64,000 nucleotides of DNA, from NCBI GenBank assembly GCA_021229015.1, contig CM037781.1, forward strand, positions 40,097,190 to 40,161,189, written 5' to 3'. Made by a program: the position numbers and the translations under genes. This document shows, in pieces, positions 46,901 through 58,900 of the stretch. Within the stretch, counting starts at the first letter, position 1; the number at the start of each line of letters is the position of its first letter. This DNA is from Solen grandis. Lineage: Eukaryota > Mollusca > Bivalvia > Adapedonta > Solenidae. The notes beneath the pieces are model-generated. The model was not told the DNA's origin, ran no database searches, and saw nothing but the letters and a program-made list of their open reading frames with translations.

Positions 46901-49900
46901 AATAGAAACTGTGGTGATTAATTCTGTTAATTGCCATAAAAGGTATTAGACTTTGTTATTATTCACTCTCAGTGAGTACTAAACTGGTCCTGGTGGCCGT
47001 GTGGTTAGAGCGTCTGCGCTTGATTCAGGAGGTTGTGGGTTTGATACCCAGCTTTGACATACCAACTCTTAAAAAATGGTACTGCATGGTATAGCTTCCC
47101 TGCGTTGTGCTTGACATATAAGGGTATTTCCAGGACTGGTTGGCCAGGTATCATGATAATATGACTAGGTGTGGTATCATGTCACTTGTCTACGGCATGG
47201 TGATACTGCAGTGTGGTGGCAATATATCTGCCTCAAGTAGACATTGTCTCAAATGAATGAAATGTTATCAGTGGGATGTTAAACTCAATAAATAAACAAG
47301 CTAACTAAATAAACATTGTGAATGCATTCAAAACAACAATAACTAATCAACCAAATTAGAATTTGGATAGGAATTTAATCATATGACAACCTCTTCAAAA
47401 ATTGATGCGTAGAATTTCCAGAGTATTGGTTCCCATTCAACTCACACTTTGTGCAAACATAATTGCAAGAGGGAACCAGCAAAGGGTTTTTCCAATAGTG
47501 TTCATGCAGCATGAATAACACCAAAATCCATTTTGTCGTAAACATTAGTGTGCAGTTATTATGGGATGCATTAAGTTGGAATTCAATTTTTTTTCCCGAA
47601 ATGTTGTTAAATCAAGTCAGAATAGATTCATTGTTTAGTTGCCTGAGTGGAGAGCCAAGATGAAAAATAGGTTGCCTGGATCAAATATTTTGGTTACCCC
47701 AGGCAATTGGACATCTGTTAATGTGGAGCCATGGTTCAGATGCACTGGTAATCAGGGTAGAGCTATCAGGATCCCCTCTATATGCTCATGCAATATTGTA
47801 GCTCATATTCTACAAAGCCTGCATGCAGTATTTTAATATTCATGAAGTGAAATGTTAAATTCAAATAATTTTGTAAAATAATGAGATGGCAAATTAAGGG
47901 GGAAATCAGAATGATGAGAGAGAGCTGTTAGGGTCATCGAATGTTCATCATCTGACAGTCTGTCCTTTTTAGCATCTTTATTTCTCGAGTTACCTTTATC
48001 AAACTTGTTGACAGTGTCAAGTCAGCATGATGGTTGATAATGAACCAGTATGTCAGATCCTTGAATTATCAAGAAATGCCAGATTTTCTTTTGTTTACAC
48101 TCTACCATTTAGATATGATAAAGTCTTTATCAAATTTGGAAGTCTCGTTATGGCTGATATCAAACGTATAGGTCTGGAGTTATGGCGCTTGAAATATATG
48201 AACAACAAATGGTACCATGTTTATACTTGAGCATCTTTACGTTTTATTTATGAATATTGACCTGGCACTCATTATCTTTTGTGTGTGGCCGTATATATAA
48301 TACATACTCGGAAGAAATCGTATTATGTTGTTAAAATGCTTGACATAATTATGTAGTATGGTTTTGATCCCAGTAAAGAGAAGTTTATTGAAAAACTGAG
48401 GTCATGACCTAGAGGTAAGGCACATGCTGTACAAAGCCAAGTGAGTCTCATGGTTCTTTTTTTTCATCAAAGTTATGATAATCATTTACCAAAAAATCCA
48501 ATTTATTTGGATAAATATTTTACTTCTGGTAAATTGCTTGATTTTTTTGTTGTTGCATTTTTAGTATTTTTGCATTTTCTTTTGTGATTACCTTGTGTCC
48601 GGCGTAGTGTGTCGTCCGCTGTTCACAATTTAAAAGGCATCTCCTCTGAAACCGCTGGACAGATTTTGATTAAACTTGGCAGGGATGATCCTTTGTTGAA
48701 ACTTCACAAAAGTTGCTAAAATAAACTCTGGTTGTTATGGCAATGGAAAGAAAAAATTATGAAAACTTTAAAAATCATATCCTTCAAAACTACCGGCCAG
48801 ATTTCAAGTTTTTAGTACAGATGTTCCTTGGGTAACCCTCTACCAAGATTGCTAAAATTATTCCGATCCGTAAAAAAACATGGCCACCAGGGGCGGGGCT
48901 AATTTGCCTTAAATGTGTATAGTGAAAATTTAAACGACATCTCCTCTGAAACCACTGGACAGAATTTGATTAAACTTGGCAGGGATGATCCTTGGGTCAA
49001 CCTTCACAAAAGTTTCTAAAATAAACTTGATCCATGTAGAACTTTGGTTGCCATGGCAATGGAAAGAAAAAAAATGAAAACTTAAAAAATCATCTCCTTC
49101 AAAACTACAGGCTAGATTTCATAATGTTTTAGTATAGAATCTGATGTTCCTTGGATAACCCTACACTCAGGTGAGCGATCCAGGGCCTCTATGGCACTCT
49201 TGTTACCTGTATTTGTCAAATTTTTTATTGCAAATTCAATAATAAATAATACACATTCAAGTGTATGTACATAAAAGGCTGAATGTTTTTCACATGCATC
49301 CTGATTTCTAGAGACAGGAAAAAGACAAACGAATAGTGGGATTCAAACCAGCATCTCGTCAATAGACAATCAAAACATGATACAAACACTCAGCTGATTT
49401 GATTACTGAGCATCTGTGGTATACGATGTGTATGTTTCTGCTATACCGATAAGCTTTCCATCCCTGTTAACCAAAATGCTTTAAATAGTACCTCTGAATG
49501 CTGAGGGTAATCGCAGAGTTTATCTTTGACATGTGAATATTATATGAGCTAGTGCTTAGTCTAGGTCAGTATTTATAGACTATATCAAGCAATTTATTTA
49601 TCAAAAGGATTTCATTGTATTGCCATTATTTGAATTATTTTCTAGTCATCAAGTGTTAAGGCCCTTGAATGATCAAACACCGCCAATAATTAAAAAAACA
49701 TATTGGCCTTGTGGTCCTTGATGTGAAATATATAGTTCATCATAAAGTCCTCTGAGACCCTGTCTTTTCCATAATGTCAACTGATAGTGTTTTTTCTGTA
49801 CGGTAATCAGATTTTTTGCCCAAGGCAGTTCATGGAAACCAATTTTCTGCTTCAGGCCTTCAGCCTCTCGTAATGATGCAATATGGCATATAACAGAATG

Positions 49901-52900
49901 ATTGGTTTTGATTAATTCACAATATTAAGGTTTCTCTCATGAATCAAACACAACGACAGATTATTAATAAATTGTATTGGTCTAATCAGTTTTTTTCTTA
50001 TGCTATTTATTCTTTTTTTAATTACATTTTTTTACAGGAGCGATTATTGTTGTCAGTATTACCACGGCACATTGCCATGGAAATGAAGGCAGATATTGCA
50101 GGGAAACCAAAAGACACCATGTTTCACAAAATCTATATACAGCGCCACGAGGATGTCAGGTAATTGTCAAACTTCTTATTGTAAGTTTTATCTACACAAT
50201 ACTTTACCAATATTGTAAAGCTTTATCCATTTTGTAAGTTTTATCTACACACTACTTTACCAATATTGTAAAGCTTTACCATTTTGTAAGCTTTATCCAT
50301 TTTGTAAGTTTTATCCATTTTGTAAAGCTTTATTCATTTTGTAAGTTTTATTCATTTTGTAAGTTTTATCCATTCTGTAAGCTTTATCCATTTTGTAAGC
50401 TTTATCCGTTTTTTTTAAGATTTATCCATTTTGTAAGCCCCTCTACAATATAAATGATTAAATATATAACATGGGTTATGAGCCTTGACTGTAGTGACTG
50501 CTGTGTTTCATATGTACATGATGTTACATTTGCTACAGTTTATCATCGCAATGTTTTGGACGTATAAAGGGTAAAATATTTCAAAACTCAAGATGTTTGG
50601 TTATAAGCTAATTTCACAATGTGACAGCAAAACTACGCTTACAAGGTTGTTTTGCCAGTAAAAGATATCTGTTTGTAATTATAACATTTTCCTTTTTAGC
50701 TCCCCGGGATGAAGTCCTTGTAGAGCTATTGGATTGGGGACTCATGTAATTTGGTGGGTGGGCAGCTAGGCGTCAAACTGAAGTTTCTGCACGATAACTC
50801 CAGAATAGGTTGACAGATTTAAATAATTTTTGGAACACATGCTTATCTCAATAACATGAAGGTCAAGTTCGATTTTGTTTAAAAATAATTTTTGGAACAC
50901 ATTTATCTCAATAACATGAAGGTCAAGTTCGATTTTGTTTAAAAATAATTTTTGGAACACATATTTATCTCAATAACATGAAGGTCAAGTTCGATTTTGG
51001 GCAAAATCCGTAATTTTTTTTAGTAGAAATGGTTACCATGGATAATATGAACGCAGCATACAAACAAGCATCATGGTGACCTATCATTTTTATGAAACCC
51101 TTTCCACCCACCCACAAAAAAAACACAAAAAAACCTTTAACATACACAAAGTAGCATAACCTATAATAAATAGTACATGTATTTGGGTTAGATAAAACAA
51201 TTTTTGTGATTTTTGCTTTTTGGGCAATGAATTTTTAATTACAGTCATAATTTAATCTTTTTTCTACTAAATGAATGCACATTAATGTTTTGAAATACAA
51301 TTTGTAAATGTGTTTAATGAGAAGACAATACTGTAAAATCAGTAATTTGCGTTGACATTTAACTTTCATTGATTATGTACCCAAGGGAATTTTGTGGGTA
51401 CATTTATTCTTGGATCTATGTTCTAGAAAACATGAGGTCTATATAAGAGACAAGTTTTCGTGGGGATTAATATTCTTGGATAAAACCCATCACGAAATCA
51501 ACAAAAATTAGTGTCCCATGAAAATTAATGATTTTACAGTACTGTTTTTTTATGACTCTCTCTGAAGCCCACATAAAGTATCTTCAAACTATACAGAGAG
51601 TGACTGTGGTTTTTAAACATCATTGTCTCTCCTTCAAGAAAAAAAAAGTCTAAGAATAAACACCTGTGGTTGCTCTATACAAAGAGGTCTGTAAGCTGTC
51701 AGGATGGAATTTCATACTCTTATTACTATTGAGGGTATCAGAGGAGACAGTGACATAAAATATTAGTGTTTAGAGTTGTAAAGCAAGGAAGATCTGATCC
51801 AATTATGCCTGCATATGTATGAAAGAAAAGGAAAGATTACCCTTTATGTTACAGTCCAGTAAAATCTGGCAATACAGTAGTGTTTATTGGTCTGTATCAT
51901 CACATGCTCCAACATGATGGGCGTGTCATATTGGTCTGAAGTGGTTGGTATTTGATCCCTTTTATAGCAGTATTGATAGAGGCTTTGATCCCTTTAATAG
52001 AAGTATTGATAGAGGTTTTGGTTTTATAAGCTGTACAAGACCCTGCTCTTCAAGGAGTCATTATATCTGATGATACAGCTCTTAATTGCTGTTGTAACCA
52101 TGTACTGGGTACCTGTATAATGATGTTCTCAAGTTTTTATACCATGGTTTGTAGACAGGAGGGGTGGGGCTTTGTTAGAACAATGGACAAGATATTTCAT
52201 TGGAGTAACCAGAGAGACACTAGCAGAAGTCAACAGATTTTTTTTGTATTGATTGTGTAACCTGAAGGAGAAGGGCATGTGCCCTGATTAGAGCTATTTC
52301 TGTAGATTTACCTGTAATATTGGGGAATGGCTTCCAGTTTGACCTCTTCAGAGGCAGGTAAAATGTGTGAATTGAGAGGTGTTTTCAGCTATCAAAAGCT
52401 CCTTCCAATGCATTTCTTAATAACTTGGAATAGAAAGGTAAAATAACAAATATTATAAGTTGCTTGAGATATATTTGAGACTTCCAGAGACAGCAATACA
52501 TATTGATATGTGAGAATATGGAATTACCATCTATATGTACAGATCCAGAGGTGTGGGGGGAGGGGGTGTTAGATGGTCATCACCCCCCTGGGATTGCTAT
52601 TCTATTATTCTCTTAAGAGTAAAGAAGAAAAGAAACCCCTAACCCCCTGGAGAAACTATTGGTTCCCCCAGTGAATCCGATGGACACTCCATGGGAAATC
52701 CTAAAAGAAGAAAAAGTCTCAAAATTCCCCTCTATCCATGTACGGCAAATTTCATAGCATGCATGAGGCCCTCCCATGTATGGAAAATAAATGACTAGAT
52801 TTAGCAATAGGTGTATGATTGTTGCCAAAGAGATGGGAATCCATGATCAAATCTGCCAAAGGTTATGTTGAAGTAATGTAGAGATATTGTAAGTACAATT

Positions 52901-55900
52901 TATTGGTTTTTGAAAATCATACAACTTTCACTATTTATTGAATGACCCTTGTAGAATTGTCATCGCCATGGTTTGGTTGATGAATTAATGAGAAGCATTC
53001 GAGATTGAGTATGGTTTCATGCTCTTTTTTTGGTGATTATAAGATGGGACATAACTTTTTGCTGATGAAGGATGTGACTTCACACTTTAGTTACCATCTT
53101 GTCTTAACACTAAGCACTGGTTTTATATCTCTCAGGTAACACAGTATACCTTCCAAAGATGTTTCTTCCCATGGAAGGAACAAGAAATATGTCTCATAAA
53201 TACATCATTTAACCCCTTTCACTGCCAGCCGGTCACCTATCATATATAAACAGGCTGTTTGCCAAGAACTTTAGAAACTACAGGCTATTACTTTACTAGC
53301 ATAATGTTGCTGCTTCCCTTTCACTGCCAACATGATGGGTTAACCTGACCTACACATGAGACAGCATATTTGTCAACAATAGGCGTTCATCCATTTTGGG
53401 GGTTTCCCATGTAGAAACCTCATTAGCAGACAAACCTGTCTTGTTGTCTTGACAGGTTCACCCGTTTTGGGGGGTTTCTCATGTAGAAACCTCCATAGCA
53501 GACAAACCTGTCTTGTTGTCTTGACGGGTTCACCCGTTTTGGGGGGTTTCCCATGTAGAAACCTCCATAGCAGACAAACCTGTCTTGTTGTCTTGACGGG
53601 TTCTTCCGTAGGCAGTAGTGATTGGAATCAGTCGAAAAAATATTTGTCGATTAATCAGAGACAAAAGTCACTGATTAATTGATTAATCATGATTAAATAC
53701 CAAGTATACCATGTTTGGAGTAAATGCCTATTAAAACTCTCTTACTGTACAACATGAAAATAAAGTATTCTGTACTATATAGATTATATAGATATGTATT
53801 AGGTATAGATGTTAATTTCTCAAATATTCAAATACATGTAGAAACATTGAACCGAGATAAAGTATAAGAGGTTACAACCAGAGGCCAACGATGTGCAAAG
53901 TGCAACTTTGCAAGTATCAATTTATCAAATTAATGAAATTACCCAATCAGATGCGCGTTGAAATATTAACAACACCCCTTTTTTTGGTCAATAATTCGTC
54001 AACGAATTATTTTCGTCGTCATCGTCACGTCAACCAGTAGCTCGTCACTGATTCGTTGACTTTATGATTAATCAGCTCACCACTAGTAGGCAGTATAAGA
54101 GTTAAGAAATTTAACCCTTTCCCTCATATAGACTCATTTTGATGCACTCAATAGGTACCACATAAAGCCTGATCTGCAGAAAACCACAGTTAAACCTTAC
54201 CAAATTTAATTACAAAATCCTCATTTCCAGACCACTGAGGAGCAGCAAACAGCATAAAACCTGATCAGCCTGCAAGTTACTCGCAGGCTGATCTGGTTTT
54301 ATGCTGTTTGCATAGGTCTTTTCATGGTGTCCTCTATGAGGGAAAGGGTTAAATATCAGCTTCTCTGTGTATGTGCTATGACTAATTACCAAATTGGTTT
54401 TCTGGTATTTTATGGTTTGCAGATATCAACATCTGTGTAATAGTTATATCTCCAATTTTTCTGATTTAGATGTGTGTCAGTTTTCTTAGTAAATCAATCC
54501 ATTATGGTGACAGTTGAATACGTAAAGTATGTGATAAAACTTTTCTGATACAGCTGTAATTGAATAAAATTTCATGGTTTTAAAATATTTCTGTGTAAAG
54601 GACAAAAATATACCGTAATGTACTATTATATCCTTGGTTTACCATACAGATAATGTTTAAAATTATTGGGTGCAAAACAGTTTAAAAAACAACAACATTG
54701 CAATGATCTTCTTAAACCACACATTCAGAAAAAAACAAAAAACGTAAACCCAAAACAATGTAAACTCATGAGAATGATGAATTCGGTCCCTGCCAGCAGC
54801 TTACTGGCTAATCAGATGAAATACAAGTCAGTTATAAGTCATGGTTGCTGTGGTGAGGGATTATATATTTTGATGAGGTACTTGTTATATTCACAACTAT
54901 ATTAACTGTTTCATCATCCACACAACCAGTGTCATTGATCATTTGTTCAATGGTTGTATTGTGACTATCTGGTTACCATGGCAACAAGTTTGCCAATATG
55001 TCAGGAGATTTTCTGCGGCTCTGAATATATCCTAGACAGGTATTCATAACAATTAGGAAATACTTATTATTTCAAGGGTAATCCTGAACACCTTTATCAG
55101 GCTGGAATCTGTGCTAAAGGTAGATACATGTACATACAGCAAGGGGATTGATATTAGCAGCAGCTTACTGGTACTTGCCAGAACTGTCCAGTAACTTGAT
55201 TGGTCAGTGAGGACTTATCCAGTAGGTAGGGTCTGGTCCAGGATTAAAAACATGATCAATTTGAATATTTTTTCCACAAGATTTAAGGTGGACTACCTGA
55301 TTATTACTATTAGGGTGATTGGATAGTGTAGTGGTTACACGCTTTGCTTCTCACCAGTGCATCCCAGGTTCGATTCCTGGTCACAAACGTGAGAGGGTAC
55401 AGTGGTCTCCCATCCAGACATGTGGGTTTTCTCCGGGGTTCTCTGGTTTCCTCCCACAATAATAACCACATACACTGCCACCAAAGCCATTGAGAGTAAT
55501 TAATATAAGTTGTGAGAACTTGTTTCGTATTAAATAATTGTAAAATAAATAAAGTTTAAACTAATGGACTTTTAGTTTTTATGTAACTACTGTATATTCT
55601 AACCATCTTTTGGTTCATCCAGAATAATTGGAAACTGAGAAGTTTTGGACAAATTCAAGATAATGTTCAGAACATTGGAGTGCAAGAACCATGTACCTCA
55701 TGAATATTCATGAATTTTTATTTTCTGAACTTTAAATGGTATATGAAACAGTGGATTTTTCTTTGCCATGCGGACTGTGTAGAATCTGAACAACCATTTC
55801 TCTGAGCCAACAAAGGTAAAGGGTTAAACCTGTTTGACTCATTTACACAACAATATGCAGTTCTTCTTCTTCTATAGTATAGACCGCGTGGGTTCAAATC

Positions 55901-58900
55901 CCGGCAGGGTCATTCGGATTTTCATGTGGGGAAGCCTTCCAGCTGGCTTTAGGTAGGTCGGTGGTTCTACCCGGATGCCTCCGTGCGTTCGGGGTCTTCC
56001 CCCACCTGTAATTAGCTGGAGGACGCTATATGGCTGAAATACTGTCGAAGTGACGGTAAACTCAAGTAGTCAAGTCAAGTCTATAGTATAGTCTGTCTAG
56101 CAAACATTTACTGGTTATTATGGCCACAATGTAAACCTTTCAGTCAAGGATAATTAACCTAAGATTGAGGTTCTGTTTTTGTTGAAGAGACAGCACTGGA
56201 AGAGACTGTGATTGGACACCAGGGAGTTCGGGTGCGATACCCTATCTCATTTTAGAATAGACCCCTTGGTTCTTTTACATGCTTTGTGTATAGCACCGAT
56301 ACATGGGAGACAATTTCCTGGGTAGAACCAGTACTGAGTACCCTTAGTTCCCATAGTAACCCCATTTTGTAGAGTGCCACTTGGAAGGGTGCATCTGGTA
56401 ACAGTTTTATAGGTCTTTGGTTTGATGTCACCAGAAGAAAGTGCCTCAGGAATGCAAAGCGGACACTCTACCGCTGGGCTGTTGTGTTTAATCAGGACTT
56501 ATAAAATCATCTACTTGGTCACAATCTTTTACTGGATTGTTGCTTTGGTTTGCACTGGACAAAATTATAACTTTAATCTTGTGAACTATTACTTTCAAAA
56601 TTTAGTGTTAATTGACATTCTCTCTATGCTTGATTTATTTATACTTTGTTTGTCATAAGCTATATTTGTAACATGCATCAGTTTTTTGTTTACGTTTGTT
56701 TGTTGTTGTTTTTTTAACGTCATGTACCAAATACAATTATCAGCCATTGGCATTAATGTTTATATTTCCAATTTATTGTCACAGGAAGATTTCCATTAAA
56801 CTTATTTATTTTCTTTGCTGGAAACCACAGGGAATTACAGCTTATTATATTGGGATTATTTTTAATACATTGTATTGCTTTTTGTCTATTTTTAGATTAA
56901 AAAAAGCAACATTCCCAAATTAAACATAGTTCAAAATTTGTGATGGTTTTTGTCAATTTTGCTATGTTTTTAGCCAATATAAATTATTACTTTCTACAGT
57001 TGTTACATCACTTTAGCCATGGCTCATCTGTAATCAACAGGGGTTTAATTTAGAGATTTTGCACTTGCTATTTTTAGCAAGTGGTTAATATTTTACTTGC
57101 TAAATGAAAAATCAACTTGCAACTTTAAGGTTTCAAATTCTTTACTTGTAAAGAGTCGAGTTTCAGTTAATTTAACAACACAGTGCAAGACTATGGTGAC
57201 AACAAGCTGAGATTGTAATTTTTTTTTTTTGGGGGGGGGGGGGGGCAATATGCAGAGTGTTGGTCTTTTCTGGCTCTCTCCAGACATCCACCATCTTGCA
57301 CCTATAGGTTTTGCATAACAGTTCTTAAACTCAACATAAGCTACTCTATTTCCACTCGCAAAAAATAGTGAGTACATGAAATTTCCACAATTAGCAAGTT
57401 TGCAAGTTTAAATTCGAACCCTGATTAGATAAATCAGTCAACATCTGATACATAACACCATGACAATGTGGATACCTGATCCTGGTACCAGTGTGGTCCA
57501 TCATAACATGCTCCATTATAAGACATAACCAATACAGCATGGTTCAATATTGGCCCTAGATTTGTATAACTGAGATCAGGTTCGTAGACCCTGGAAACAA
57601 GATTTCATATCTTGATGTAGTAGTATATCGATAATTTATGATATATCTAGATGTGATATTTAAATGTGGTATTTAGATGTAGTAGTATATTGATAATTTA
57701 TAATATCTAGATGTGGTATCTAGATGTAGTAGTATATTGATAATTCATGATATCTAGATATGGTATCTAGATGTCATATCTTGATGTAGTAGTATATTGA
57801 TAATTTATAATATCTAGATGTGGTATCTTGATGTCATATCTTGATGAAGTAGTATATAGATAATTTATAACATCTAGATGTGGTATCTAGATATGGTATC
57901 TGATGCCATATCTTGATGTTGTAGTATATAGATAATTTATGGTATCTAGATGTGGTATCTAGATATCATATCTTGATGTCATATCTTGATGTAGAAGTAT
58001 ATAGATAATTTATGATATCTAGATGTGGTATCTAGATGTCATATCTTGATGTCATATCTTGATGTATTAGTATATAGATAATTTATGATATTTAGATTTG
58101 GTATCTAGATGTCATATCTTGATGTAGTAGTATATAGATAATTTATAATATCTAGATGTGTATCTACATGTGGTATCTAGATGTCATATCTTGATGTAGT
58201 AGTATATAGATAATTTATGATATCTAGATGTGGTATCTAGATGTGGTATTTAAATGTGGTATCTAGATATGGTATCTAGATGTCATATCTTTATGTAGTA
58301 GTATATTGATACTTTATGATATCTAGATGTGGTATCTAGATGTGGTATTTAAATGTGGTATCTAGATATGGTATCTAGATGTCATATCTTAATGTAGTAG
58401 TATATTAATAATTTATAATATCTAGATGTCATATCTTGATGTAGTAGTATATTAATAATTTATAATAATTATTTATAATATCTAGATGTCATATCTTGAT
58501 GTAGTAGTATATTAATAATTTATAATATCTAGATGTGGTATCTAGATGTCATATCTTAATGTAGTAGTATATTAATAATTTATAATATCTAGATGTGGTA
58601 TCTAGATGTCATATCTTGATGTAGTAGTATATTGATAATTCATGATATCTAGATATGGTATCTAGATGTCATATCTTGATGAAGTAGTATATAGATAATT
58701 TATAATATCTAGATGTGGTATCTAGATGTCATATCTTGATGTAGTAGTATATAGATAATTTATGATATCTAGATGTGGTATCTAGATGTCATATCTTGAT
58801 GTAGTAGTAAATTGATAATTTATGATATCTAGATGTGGTATCTAGATGTCATATCTTGATGTAGTAGTATATTGATAATTTATAATATCTAGATATGGTA

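Noticed and set aside
48027..48230. 67-codon plus-strand frame as a coding exon
   Set aside because: Falls in a diverged tandem-unit repeat; no splice sites or homology.
53449..53682. [20 protein letters not shown] repeat protein
   Set aside because: By-product of a 72-bp minisatellite inside cyclase intron 3.
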